From positions 57,501 through 121,500 of the forward strand of contig JAJGOT010000294.1 of assembly GCA_022457155.1 (NCBI GenBank): 64,000 bases of DNA, given 5' to 3'. Made by a program: the position numbers and the translations under genes. A model generated the notes under the pieces. That model ran no database searches. It was given only the letters and a program-made list of their open reading frames with translations, and was not told where the DNA came from. Origin of the DNA: Cladopsammia gracilis. Its lineage: Eukaryota > Cnidaria > Anthozoa > Scleractinia > Dendrophylliidae. Shown here one piece after another: positions 18,501 through 33,500 of the stretch. Position 1 is the first letter of the stretch, and each line of letters opens with the position of its first letter.

Positions 18501-21500
18501 CTAAAATAATGAGTGGAACTTGCTGAATATATTGACTGTAAATTAACAAGAATGTAAAAGGAAGCCCAGTAGGCAGACTTCACAACCAGTTTTTACCTGT
18601 AGTTATTAATACTGTGGGTTCTTTTGTTGATTTAGTGTCGAAATGGACACCTCATGTGTGCTTCATGCTTTACACATCTTCTGGCTGACAGTCGGCTTAA
18701 AAACGAGCAGTCAACTTGTCCGAACTGCCGAACTGAGATAAATCGCAACGTCTGTTCTCGCAACTTAGCAGTTGAGAAAGCCATCTCTGAGCTTCCGACG
18801 GAATGCTCAAACTGCAATCAAGAATTACCACGGAGCTGTTTAAGAAACCACGAGGATAAAGAATGCCTAAACAGGTAAGTGCAATATTTTTTATGTTGTG
18901 TCCATATCACATATTTGATTCTTCAGTGCACAATTAATGTTGAAATGCTTCACTTTGTTTATTTCTCAGTCTTTTGCAGCCCTTGATATTTCTTGTGATT
19001 GATAACAAAAAAATGAAATAAAACAGTGAAAAAAAATTATTGTTTGCTTTAATCTCTGACTGTGGGAACTCAGCCATTAGGGAAGGGATTGATCATTTGC
19101 AGCATGATTTCCTCACTTAATTTATTGACCTACATATATTTTTTGCAACTTCAATTTTCTTGAGTTGTAAACCCCTCTCACCAACTTTTTGCGCGTAATG
19201 TTCACCCTTTTCATGCACAATATATTGCTACAATTCGGCGCTTCTCATTAACTGAATTCCTTCAAACTATTTTTTTTTTGTTGTGGACTCATCTATCACT
19301 CAAGACCTAAAGTCTTTCTTAGTTATTGCCGTAATACAACAATTTTAAGGTATATTTTGTAATAGTTTAAACTCTTGGTTATTTATACATATTGTATTTG
19401 TACAGTGTATAATAAAGAGCTGTTTTAGTAACAATAAAATATTATACATATTGTTTTAGATGTATATGATGCCATTAATAAAAACAAAATGTAAAGTTCA
19501 GTGGTTTAATAATAATAACTTAGTATTATAATGTGTCTATATTTCACAGATCTCATTATTTTTGTTAATAATAGTTAAAAATAATCTTTGTTTGAAAAGT
19601 TGAATAAAATCATTTTAAAATGTTGCATCTGTGTTTTCTCTTGCTGCATTCAACATTGGCATTTGGAAGTAAAATGTTGCAATATTATTTTGGCCAGCTG
19701 ACATTTCTAAGCATATACTGGTGTAGAAATACAAACATTAACGGGATACGATGTTTCGATGTCTCTGACGTCATTATCAAGTTAAGAAAATGACAGAAAG
19801 AAAAGGTGAATATGTAAGTGAGAAACAACTTATTTATATAATTTCACCTTTTCTTTATGTCATTTTCTACAATTATTGATCATTATCAATTATTGATAAT
19901 GATGTCAGAGACATTGAAACGTCGTATTGCATTACTTTTTGAATTTCTACTAAACGTTTTTAACAAACCTTGTGTTATTCGATATACTGGTGTGTTCAGG
20001 AAAAAAAGGGATTGTGTGTGTTTTTGGTGGAAACAATACATAGATCAGATGCAATTCTTTAGCAACTAACTCAAACAGTGAAGGTATTGAAAAAATGTTT
20101 AGCAAAAGCTTTTGATAATTAAAGAGGACCTCCATTGTGATAACAAGTTGACATTAAATTGTTGGAAATAAAAAGTCTAAATTTCGATTTTTTTAATAAC
20201 AAATAGGAAGGAAATTTCAGTGTACAAAAAATGGATATGAATATCGCCTATTTTGCTTTTAAAATTCCTGTGCGCCACCATTTTGAATTTTTATGATGTG
20301 TTATGGTTGCCGCTATTGATAAGAATCGACGTTCTTTTGTTTGGAACAATTGTGCAACCATTTGACATCATGATCAATATTCAAAATGGCGGGGCTCGGG
20401 AAATGGGCAATATTCATATTCAATTTTTGTGTACACTAAAATTATATTTACACTTGTTATTAACATAATTGAAATATAAACGTTATTTCCAACAATTTTA
20501 CGTCAATTTGATATAATAGTGGAGGTTCCCTTTAAAAACACGAGACGGAAGCGAAAAATAGTTTTGTTGATGTGGAAAATACCGAAATTAGAAAAAAATA
20601 ATCGAACAGTCATGACCACAGTCGAGTGCTAGGAGGGTAATTTTTCTTCCTTGTTATTGTATAAAACAAATAAAATCCATTTTGCCGTGCATCTGTTCAG
20701 CATCACAGAAGACATCAAAATGTGGTAAGAACATCAGTGACCAACTTGCCTGCGGCTTGTTGCCCACTTTTTTGTTCTTAATTACCACATTTTGAAGTCA
20801 TCTGTGATCTTAATAACTGAACAGATGCACAGCAAAATGGAATTTATTTGTTAATTCTACACCTGGATTGGGCCAATGCTGCAATGCTCCCCATACATAC
20901 CCACACTGCACTTTCAGACACAAACTTTGCATTTCACATTACACAGTATTGGTAGACCAAAAAGAAGCTAAACTATCTTTCGGGGAGAGGCATTTATATG
21001 ACCCCAGTTAAGTCTATCAATCCTGTAAGGCTTGTTTTCATTTGCAGTATTTTTGTAAGCATAAACAAAAGAAGGACAAACACACTCATAATTCTATGTT
21101 TTCCTCAATGTACTAGGTTGGAACTAATGCTACAAGAAAAACAATCCTACACATTTTTCTTCTGCTTCACGGTACTTAGCTGAGCTACAGTATTATGAAG
21201 ACATGTAAATTATGAAGAGTATGTGTTTGTTCTTCCCTTGTTTGTGTATGCCTCTTGTAAAAACCATCCTTAAAGGGCGAAACTCCAAAGGAATCGAAAT
21301 TAACAGAGTCAACTCTGTTTTTCAACAACAACTTACAGGTACATGTACAACACTGTAAAAAAGTTTGACATTAAATTCAAACAATCTAGGTCGCAAATAG
21401 CCTGATTCTCAGATGTTTGGAGGTTGCTCACACTCTCGATCTCTCCGATCCTCCCCCAATTAACTGATGTCCTTTGTTTGAGGGTTTGTTCGTGATGTCA

Positions 21501-24500
21501 TCTGACTGTTAAACATTTCCACCAATCAGAGTGGTTGTTAGACATTTTTTCTCCATCAGGAATTTTAAGAATGAGATTGAACATACTCTAATTGGTGGAA
21601 ATATTCAATGGTCAGATGATGTTTAGAACAAGCCCTCAAACAAAAGACATAAGACAGTGAGAGGAGGGAGTGAGTGCAAGCAACCTTGGCCTGTCTGAGA
21701 ATAATGTTTGGACACAGATGATGTTTTCCAGTACCACTCAGTTCCCAGAAATGAATGTATGTTGAGGGACAACAAAGGTTACATGTAGGAAAACATTGCA
21801 GCCTGGAACAATCATAATTCCACAGATATTTTAAATCAAGGGGATGTGGATGTTTTTCGGCAGTCATTGTTTGTTTTGATGTTTTGGAATGTCATGGTTA
21901 TAATGCAACCATCTGATCCAAATATTCTCTTATAGACAAATGGCTAATGCATTGTTGTACCCAATTCAAACCTTTTGGGATTACAACTCTTTGTTCGTCA
22001 TATTTCCTTATCAATGAAGCATTGACATGGAGATTATAAGGAAATATTGTGAACAAAGGATTCTTATTCCCAGAAGGTTTGAATTGGGTGCAACAGTGCA
22101 TTAGCTGAATTTGTCTATCAGAAATTTGCAGCTTCAACATTTCTCACAAGAAGGCCACACATGATCTTTGCCCACCGTGTTGAGGTGACTGAGTTCAAAC
22201 TGTCAGATTTCACTTGGATGTTGCATTTCAGTATGTCATGAATTTCCATAAAATGGCACTTGAAATGCAAGTCAGACAGATTTCTGTCGTGACTGGCACC
22301 GGAGTGGAATTTTTCAGCTCGATCTAAGACAGGTCACAGTTGGGGATCATTGAAGATGGGAATGTCTGTAACCTGTTGCAGCTTTTGATTTAACCATAAG
22401 ATAAAAAGCTTTTTGACAACCTAATCATTAGCATAATCAAACAGCAGTAACTTGTAACAAAAATTAAATATGTGTAAATGCTACTAAATGCTGGTGTATA
22501 GTTGTGTGACATTACTTTATGTTTTTTAGTTGTGTGCTAATTGTTGTACATGTGTTGTCATATACAATGCTGGTAAACTGTAATGATAGTGTATTTAATT
22601 TTGGTGGTGGCAGAAAGTGTAATTGTGCATTCTGTACAAGTTAAAATTCCAGGATGTCTTCAGGAGCAGACCATGCATTACCGACCAACAGAGTTGTCTA
22701 CAAACATTCTTGAACTTAAGGAAGCTTGAAACATGTTTTGAAGCCTTGTGCTTTGATTTTGATGCAATATATCCATTGGCCTTTTGGGGATGTACATTGA
22801 CCACATTTTGGTTGTCGTTGTCATGACTAGTTGCCATGGGAACAGTAAAGCCTATCAAAAACACAATCTTATTATTCCACACAGGAAACTTTTCAAGATT
22901 CCCAGTTGGGAATTAAATGGGAAATGTTCCCGTTATTGGGAAAAATCTGGGACAAGAAATTCCTCTTTTGGGATAGTTTTGGGAATTTGCTGTTTCCCAA
23001 TATCTTATAAATGGGTTTTTCCTGGAAAAAGGCTTTACTTTCTTTTAAACCCCAATAATGGGAAAATGTTGTGAATATTTCCCCATGTTATTCCCAAAAT
23101 TGTGAATAATATGGGAATATTTTCCCATGTTATTCCCAACATTGTGAATAATATGGGAATATTTTCCATGTTATTCCCAACCATGTGAATACAATGGTAA
23201 CTATTTCCCATGTTATTCCCAAAATTGTGAATAATATGGGAATATTTTCCCTTGTTATTCCCAACATTGTGAATAATATGGGAATATTTTCCCATATCAT
23301 TCCCAACCCTGTGAATATGATGGCAACAATTTCCCACGTTATTCCCAAAATTGTGAATAATGTGGGAATATTTTCCCTTGTTATTCCCAACATTGTGAAT
23401 AATATGGGAATATTTTCCCATATCATTCCCAACCCTGTGAATATGATGGCAACAATTTCCCACGTTATTCCCAACATTGTGAATAATATGGGAATATTTC
23501 CCATATCATTCCGAACCCTGTGAATATGATGGCAACAATTTCCCACGTTATTCCCAAAATTGTGAATAATATGGGAATATTTTCCATGTTACTCCCAACA
23601 TTGTGAATAATATGGGAATATTTTCCCATGTTATTCCCAAAATTGTGAATAACATGGGAATGTCATTCCCAACCCTGTGAATATGATGGCAACAATTTCC
23701 CATGTTATTCCCAAAATTGTGAATAATATGGGAATATTTTCCATGTTATTCCCAACCATGTGAATACAATGGTAACCATTTCCCATGTTATTCCCAAAAT
23801 TGTGAATAATATGGGAATTTTTTCCATGTTACTCCCAACATTGTGAATAATATGGGAATATTTTCCCATGTTATTCCCAAAATTGTGAATAACATGGGAA
23901 TATTTTCCCATGTCATTCCCAACCATATGAATAATATGGCAACAATTTCCCATATTATTCCCAACATTGTGAATAAGATGGGAATATTTGAACTATTCCC
24001 AAAGAAGAAAATTAACTAGTGATTCTTATTGTCCCTTCCCCGAAACATTATTGTGAGTCAGAAATACATCAATAATCATAAGAAACTAATAAAGTATATA
24101 TTGCACAAGATGTCATTGTGATTACTTTTATTTAACTGCACATTTCAAGTCAAATTTCAAGACATTTTGTGAAAAAGAGTACATCAAAGTTCACCGAGTA
24201 AGTGATCAGATTTTCAGAAATAAAATGAAATAATCCAACAAATGGAACACATTTTCTCAAAGCCCACCACATAAACTTCCTCAACATGAAAATGCCTTTT
24301 TTGGGATCCTTTAAAAATACTATAATTTAGCTACATTGTACAAAAAAATACAATTTAAAATGGGCTTCATTGCATGTGATCTGCACTTATGGAAAAATTC
24401 CTTGGTAAATACTGTACAATTACCTTTGCTTTTCCTGTCACCACCACAGGGCACTTTGTAGTTACATGTAATAATCATTAATTGTCTTGGTATATCCTCT

Positions 24501-27500
24501 TACAGTACTACTGTAGTTCTGACATGCATTCTTGCTTCAAGAATCTTTTGTCCATGTGCCAGGCCCGCTCCAATCACCACTAGCAATGCCAATCACAGAT
24601 CTCCACAACACTGTATTCCGTGCACCCCTACCACGAGATTCACGAACAAAAACATTTGGACAACGGTTACTTTCGATAAAAAAATACACTTCAACAGTCT
24701 TGTGTAAATGATCTACATCTTGTGCGTGACCATACCAGACATCAGTGGGACCTTCACCCTGGATTAGCAACATATCTCCCTTTTCAGGAAACACAGGCAC
24801 AATAGGCACATATGGGAAGTCATTCCAAGGGCGCATGTAGTCTACAACAGTCAGTAAATCATTGCCACAGTCATACAACATAACTTTTCTCAAGATGTTT
24901 TCCACAGCAAAGAAAATAACTTCATCAGCAGGATTTTTGTTAACCTTGTGAAAACCAGTCCAATAATTGCAAGAAATCTGCCCATTGGCATCATAGTGAA
25001 ACTGATACATGTAGCCGTTTCCTAATATATTGCAAAAGTTATTACCACAATTAACTGATAGCAATGTTTCAATCTTTACCACAGTCTCTTGACCATTATT
25101 TGAAATTAAAAAGACATTTCCGCTGCAACACATTGTGCCATCATAGCCAACTTTGTTCAAAAGACACCTGCTTGAAAATAATGCTGTAGATGACACCAGC
25201 TCTAAGGGAACAGCCACTGCTTCTGCTACTTTCAATTGATCAGCTCTCTGCAGAGGTTTGATGTTTGATGCTGAGCCAACCAAGAACACCTGTCGTGGTG
25301 CTGAGTCTTTGGTTGCAATCTTCCTCCCTGTTTCAACTGAGCTAACAACTCCCTGAAAAAAGTAATGAATGGCCGTGTTTATACTAGAGACGTTATCCAT
25401 CCAGATGGATGATGCACCTGTCATGTTGTATGTCTAGTGTAAAGATGGGACGAACAACTAGAGACGCATTATCCGTCTGGATGAACTTAGGCACACATTT
25501 ATAGTTTGTCTGGTCACATGTGTCTAGTATAAAGACAGGCACTGTTTGCCCAAGTTCGTCCAGACAGATAATGCGCCTCCAGTATAAAAATAGCCAATGC
25601 CACCTCAGAGGAACTTACAAATGTATGGGGTCAGGATACAGAACATCAGCATGCTGTATGAAAACAACTGTTTGTGGACCTTATTCTGGTACAAAATCTG
25701 GATAACTTAATTAGAATAATATTAAGACCTATTAATATATTCTTTCATTGGTACAGTATATATGATGTACAGTATAGGGGAAATTTTGCTATAATGTATC
25801 ATGGGTGTGTAGTGGTTCAAATTTTACTTTGGTTTGAAAATATTTAAACCAGTTTGATTGTTGTTTTCCTTTGTCTGAGATTGTGTTAATGATTCTGGGA
25901 CAATGGAAACAGAAATTAAACTGGTTTGAAAATTTTTGAACCACAACAGGTATCCTGGTATTGTGACATGAAATACAAAATTAATGTACATGTGGTCCTA
26001 ACGTTGTAAAAACAACAATTTTTAATGGCCCACCTGTAAAATGTCATGTTTGCCAAGCTCACTGGTCACTGCTGTACCTCCAAGAGATTTGAGAAATTCT
26101 CTTCGGGCCTCTGAGCTTGCAAAGGTTCGTTCAATTCCCTTGCAGTTGTTTGACTTCTTAACATAATGTTTGACAGCCCTTTCAAACACTGCACACCAAT
26201 AATTGTCACAAGCAGCAAAGTTTATAATGTCTTCATGAATATGTGTCAAATTATGCAATGAAATGGTGCACATATGAAGCCCTTGTATTTCTTCAACAAG
26301 TATGTTGAGTCTCCAAGCCATTTTAAAATGAATATCAATCATTTCATCTGTCCAGCCCAGTCTGCCACTGTAGAAGTGCAATTCTGTCAGTCTTGAAACT
26401 ATTGTTTGAATTTGAAACTGTTCATCATCCTCAATTCTGTTTTCAAAAATGCAAGTGGTCATGGGAAAGGAAAACTTTTGAAGCCCCTCAGCTTTCCAGT
26501 GTCCAATTCCTTTACATTCTGTCCCAACTGGCCTTGGAAGTCTGCCATTCTTTAACTCTCTGCTCCAAGGAAAGTCCCTTATTTGTTTATCAAGGTATTG
26601 TGTATCCACCATTTCAAGTTCCAGAAGCCTTGTGAGTTGATTTTTCACAACATTTAAAGGGATGGTGTGAAAAACATCATAAACCATATGTTTTGTGACA
26701 TCAAATTGATACAATGGATACAAATACTTGTGAAGCAAGGACATGCCAGTGAAACCAAGGTCTGAAGACATTTTTTTTCGCACACTTGTTCGTGTCTCAT
26801 TTTCAATGTCATACAGATTTTCAAACTCCTGTTCAATCTGCCTTTTTGCCCACGGATGACGGAAATGATATCTGTTATTACCATAATAGTAATGATTGTT
26901 GGAAGAATTTTCCAGGTGTTGTCCATGTAGTTTTTCCCTCCTACATCCACATTTTCCTTGATTGAGAAACTTGCCAATTTCACACTGTCCCGGGTGGTCA
27001 CCAGCCCAGCATAAAAGTAACAAACGAATGTTCTCAACTGCAGAAGAATGAAACTCGATACTCTTGAACTGTAAAGGATAAGGTACATTGAAACCAGAAA
27101 TAAATCCTTTCGAAAGATCATCCATAAGTGGTTCCAGGAAAGGATCTAAATACTCTGGTAAATCTTTTGGGATTTCAGAACAAGGGACAAATCCGACCAC
27201 ATACACCTCCTCTACATGACACCTGTCACTCTTTGTCATATTGGCAATGGAGATCTCAAAGGAACCACATCCTCTAAAACTTGTGCCGAAGGGTTGCCAC
27301 CCATCCCAATGGGCTATAAGTGCCAAGTTAAGTGGAGATCCCCTTGCCATTTCCATAGAATGGTTAAAAGTCTCGAGGCATTCAGGACATGTAACAACCT
27401 TCAAGTTATTGATTCCTTCTGGAGAAGCAGTTAAGTGTTCTACAGAAATGACAGCATTACAGTGAACACAGAGGGTTGGCAAGGGCCAAACCTTGCTAGG

Positions 27501-30500
27501 GTCCCAAAACCATTGAAGATCCACCCATCGTTGACCGTCCCAAAACTCGTTCTTTAATGGCCAACTTTCGTCCCTACCTAGCCAGTGTTCTTTCTCTTTC
27601 CAGTGAGAAAGCATTTTCTTGCACATAGTTTCAGTTTTGAACCAGTTTTTAACTTTACTTTCCAATCCTAAATAGTAATATTTGAGATAACCATTTTTTC
27701 CACAGTGAGTACAGCATGCTTCCTTGCTCTCCATGATACTATATTTTCCACTGTAAACGAACTTTTTGTGTGTTTTATTGTTCCTTGTTATCTCCTTTTC
27801 GGTGCGACAAAAACAGATAAAATATTCCTTGGCATCTTCAAAACCTTCTTCCTTCAATAAAAGCTGAACATCATTCCAACTTTTAGGCCACATCGTGCTA
27901 AGAATATCGAGGTCAACACTTTCATCAATTAAGGTGAATAACATTGTTTTTCCATAACTCAAAATGTCATCAAACGTTTTAATTGATGATCCACTATCAT
28001 CCATAATTTTCAGAGCGTCAAGAACTGCGGTTAAGATTACTTTCTTGAGAGGGTTTTGAGTTTCCATATCTAGATCTTGTTCCCCGGAAGGTTCCCCCAT
28101 ATCAGAGTTGAAATCGAGAGAACTAGCATCCTCATTTTCGTCCGATCCTTCGCTAAAATTCGCGTCGACTTCAACCGTTTCATCAGTAACTGAACCAGCG
28201 CTTGATTCACAAGTGTCATCTCCGACACTCGCAGCTTCAGTAGAAAGCAGATTGGATTCTCGCCAATGCCGTATCTCTGTGTTTCTATCGGTTGCACTGC
28301 CGCGACATCGAGAACAAGGGCAGTGGACATGTCTATATGTCCTTTCAATGCAATTGCAAGTGGAGATTTCTTCTCTCGACCAGGTGTTTTCCATCTCAAA
28401 TTTATATAAGAGACAATGAAGGGTCCGCCATTTTTTTGGGAAAAGACACGAACGGTTACTAAGTCCAAATTCGACCCATATTCCTCGCGCCAATTAGTTA
28501 ACCAATCAGAAAAGCCAGTATTTGTTTTTTCACAAAAGCGACCAATAGGACATTCTCTTTTATCAAGTTACACCAAAAGGGCGCGAAACGGAAGATAACA
28601 CGGCCCGTAAGCCAAAGTTTATTCCTTTCTCGTTCTGGCTGTCGCAAGTGCTGGTTTGTATGATCCTTTGGCGATAAAAACCGCCCAAATTATTGTTAGT
28701 TTGACCGCAAAATTAGCCAGTGATTTTACTAAGGATGTCAGATTCGGAAGTAAAAACCCAGACGAGAGAGGAGAAAGACGTTATCATTGAGCTCGTTTCG
28801 AAGCTTTTCGGCGATGAAGTCTCGAAGCTGTTCCAAGGTAAGAAATAAGCTTTAAGCGGTTCTAAACTAAAGATTTCAAGTCAACTATGGATAGTAAATT
28901 CCTTATATTTGACAGTAAATTATTTTGCCTGGTATCTTTAGCTTACAGTTCATACATGTAAGCTTAATTCAAGATTCTGAAAATATTTCCATTTGGCTTC
29001 CAACTTTTCAGCCGCCATGTGTGCCGGGAAAATACTGTGCGCCGTTTTGCTCGCCTATAAAGACAGAATAAACTGATTTTTATGGAAGCCTAAGTTGAGT
29101 ATTTTTTCATGGAACTTAACACATTTGACAGGGTGGTTTTTTCCTTTTAATTTAATTTGTTATCCCAAGATTTCCTTTCCTTTGACCTCAGTTTGAGATA
29201 TTGCTTGCTTTTCCGGCTTGACATTGACAGGTGCATTATTTTATTGAGACTTGAGTATGGTTGCAAAGGTTTCCTTCTTTATGTTCATGCCTAGGTGAGG
29301 AAATAACGAGCTACGTGGCTATTGCAGATCTACTCAAGAGAGATGCGGATGCAGCCATCTTCAGAAACCTTGGACTAAAATATGGATCAGCGGTCCGATT
29401 CAAGACTGAGTTCTCGAAGTCAGTTCCAGTTCGCGAAATAAATTCCACTCCGCGACTTAAACCAACAATGGGCGAATTGTCTGGTTTTGACCCAGAAATG
29501 AAGAGATTATATCTGTCAAGGTATGTTGATCGTTTGCTGTATGAATACTCTGTGAATCACCATTTCCCGTTGTAATTTGAGAATACTGTATTTTGTCACA
29601 TTTCTCATTGGGTTCCTCATTTGTCTTTTGCATTTAGCCTTAGGTATGTTTTTATTGTTTCAAGATATCACAAAGAAATAAGAATAAATTGATTTACAGT
29701 CAAACCGGATGTTCTTTTGATGGCAACTTTGCAAACTTCTGCCGCAACGTTGGTATTTTGATTGACAGTTTGCTTCGAGCAAGTTGGAAGTTGCAACTTT
29801 CGCGAGCAAGTTCCTATTTCAATCTTGCTGTCAGTTGCCGGATTTCTGAATTGAAAGTACTTGGTTTGGTTACCTTGCAGTATTCCACAAACTCTATGAT
29901 GTCAGGAGTAGAAACTGTTCGTTCCTCTCAGCCAGGTTTACCGGGAAAATATGTCTCGTGTTGTAAAAATCTGTTTACAATATTGGATACAGTTTGCCTT
30001 GATAATCCAACAATGCGTGCGATTTGTTCTTGTTTTACACCAGACAACCATTATTCTCTCTCTTTTCTCAACCGAGGTGGTATTATTGCAATGTACGTGA
30101 GCCATAACTGAAAAAGGACGTGTTTTCACAAAATTCGCAATTTGCAACTGACAACAAGTTTGAAATAGCAACTTGCTCGCGAAAGTTGCAACTTGCTCGA
30201 AGCAAACTGTCAATCAAAATACCAATGTTGCGGCGGAAGTTTGCAAAGTTGCCATCAAAAGAACATCATGTTTGACTGTAAAGACTTGAAAAATACAATG
30301 TGTTTACTGGTCTAAAACATGAAACTAAGTTGTGCCTTACAATAACTAATAATTCTTTCACTTCACTAAGCCAGAGGTTTAAATGGAAGAACAGGGACTA
30401 ATGAGATGATCAAGTACTGTGGAAACTGAGCTTTCTGTGATACTTCATGTAACTAATAACATAAAATCCATCATTACACAGGCGTAAAAGAGTTGGCTTA

Positions 30501-33500
30501 CTTGCAACTGAACACTGGGGAGCAGGAAACTCTCCCAAATTTAATACTCCAGATAAGAAGGCGGAATTGAAGAAGTTTGCATCAGATATTGAACCAGAAT
30601 GCGCAATTTTGGAAATTGGATTTACTTGTGAGGCCATCTGCCAACACATACAAGACTTCTTCAATGAACAGAGGCGTTATAAAAAACGGATTGGAAAACT
30701 GGTATGGTATTATATTATATTATTGTTTTATTTAATAGAGGACTTTGCATTTGTTGGAGGATCATGGTGGAAAATAAAAAGGTCTGTATGGAAATTGAAA
30801 GCTGAAAAATCTATACTCGAATGTATATTTTTGTAACTTTCTCCATTCAAAACCTAACATGTGAATTCAAAGAAGCAACAGAATAAATTTTGAGACCAAA
30901 ACCCTTTGTTGTATTTTCAAAGATGTTAAATTTTCCATGTATGGGGGAAAAACAAGTTTTAAGACTAAATTCAAAGGAACAGCTATGGTCTGATTGCCCA
31001 GGATCCCCACAAGCACAGAGTCCTCTATTAAATAACCTTTCCAAGGAAAGCAATGAATTTTGTAATTCACTGTGATTTTCCCAGATAGTGTTGCACAGAA
31101 ACATTAACTGCTCCACAAGAACTGCATTCAGTAACAAACCTTAGATACAAATGTAGCTATATACACTGTATGGCTAGAGAACACTTTAATTTTCATGACC
31201 TTCCCACCCCTTTCTCTCTCTCCAAAACAACTAGATATATCTCCAAATCAATTGACAAACGACCTGTTTTAACTGCTTACTTAGCAATTTTTATATTGTG
31301 TGTCCTACAATTATGTATCAATCCCTGAATTGTACTCCACTCATTTCAACAACCTGTTAAGTCCCATTTTATTAACCTACAAATTATCCTTGTTACTATC
31401 CATACATTTTGTTTAGTGGTATTTGGAAGAAGTTGTTTAAACATCAAAGCAGTTCATATGCTGATCACTATTGGGGCTTAAAGGGGTAAAGTTGAATTAA
31501 CTGTTTTATTATTTCTGATTTCTCCTTATGGTTGGAATTCAAAGGATGGTCAAGTTTCTGAAGACACGTCTGCAGCTGAAAGTTCAAAGGTTATATTTTG
31601 TGTTGTTGTTGTTCTCTTCATGTACAAGGTACATGTAACTTAATTGTCATTGAGGTCTGCACCCAAACCAATCCCTTAGAGATATGTGCAATTCCTTTTC
31701 ATAAAAGATAGGTTGTGCTATGTGGGCACCAACTGTTGGATAATACGCATGTCAGTAACTTTATTAGGAGATTGACTTTTCATTTTCTTGGTAGCTTGGC
31801 TGTGCATTAATTGTTTATTTTTAATTGCAGCCTGTACATGTACAATCGCATGCAAAAAGAAGGACATCTGGAAAACCACCAAGCTGTGGCAAAAAATTTA
31901 GAGCTAGTTTGGATGAAACACCACCAGAACAGGTTAGTCAACATTTTAATAATTTATCACTGTCCTGGGTACATGCACATCAAATGAAGAACTGGTTTAT
32001 GTGGAGGTGAAAATGCAACAATATGTCAGTCACCTTTTTTCCTGTTTGCTTTATTGTTCAAGTTTTGAACAGTTCTGCATGATAAAGTGAACTGACCAGA
32101 AATGCTGTCAGGATTTATTACCAAAACCCTTATTTGTTTATAATCTACACTTGGTCACATGATGATCATTGAAGTACATCAGCAACTCATTTCCATTTAT
32201 TTATCTTGTTTAGGATGCTGCCACAACTTCATCTGACAGTGGGGAATCCTTATCAACACTCTCTGTTGAAAGTGATAGTGATTCTGACTGCAACAAGAAA
32301 GACAGTGCGACTGCTAAAGAAGACAAATGTGTTAAAGTTCCCACCACAATGTCCTCATCACAAGTTGTCATTAAAGCTATTTTTAGCAAACTGTTGGACA
32401 GAGGAGAAATCGTTAGCATTTTGAAGTCAAAGTTTATGGTAAAGCAAAGCAGCTTAACAAATCTCACCCCAAGTCAATTGATGCAAGTTTTGATTAAGAA
32501 ACTTATCAAGAACAATTATGTGACTCTGAAGGGCAACCTAAACTCTCTTCAAAAAAGTGATGTTACTGTTCGTAAAGAAATTGAGATTTAATGATATGTA
32601 CATCAACTGTAGCATCTTAGCAGAAGTTGCTACATTACTGAAGCTGTTTTGGGTACATAATAATTGTTAACATGATACCAGATGGGAAACCATTGACATT
32701 CTCTGAAGTTAAAGTTTGTGCGTGCATGGTATTAAGTCAAATAAATTCATTTCAAGTTAGCTCAGATGTTGGTGTTTATTAATTATTAGAACTTTAAGTG
32801 CCCAGGATGCTTACATTGTATTTTGCATGTTTAAAAAAATCAGCTTTGGTTTCATTAAATGTGACAGTTGTATTTGGCAATAAACCTGTAGTAATGCCAC
32901 CTTCTCTAACTTTTTTTTGTTACTGCAGATTTCTTTACATGGGAATTGCGAAGGGAGGAGAGAAACTGCTGGGTCATCATAATCCCATTATTGGGGTTAT
33001 ATTGGATCAGTATAATCCCATTGTTGGGGTTATTTTGGATCAATATAATCCCATTGTTGGGGTTATGTTGGGTCAATATAATCCCATTTTTGGGGTTATG
33101 TTGGGTCAATAAAATCCCATTGTTGGGGTTATGTTGGGTCAATATAATCCCATTGTTGGGGTTATGTTGGGTCAATATAATCCCATTCTTGGGGTTATGT
33201 TGGGTCAATATAATCTCATTCTTGGGGTTATGTTGGGTCAATATAATCCCATTCTTGGGGTTATGTTGGGTCAATATAATCACATTCTTGGGGTTATGTT
33301 GGGTCAGTATAATCCCATTCTTGGGGTTATGTTGGGTCAGTATAATCCCATTCTTGGGGTTATGTTGGGCCAGTATAATCCCAATCTTGGGGTTATGTTG
33401 GGCCAGTATAATCCCATTTTTGGGGTTACTTTGGGTCAATATAATCCCATTCTTGGGGTTGTACTGGGTTTTATTAAACCCAATATTGGTTTTGGTAGAA

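Noticed and set aside
23035..23953. Open frames of 80-140 codons on both strands with [14 protein letters not shown] repeats
   Set aside because: By-product of the 42-bp minisatellite.
29689..30111. 140-codon frame on the plus strand
   Set aside because: Falls within the foldback MITE and crosses its arm.
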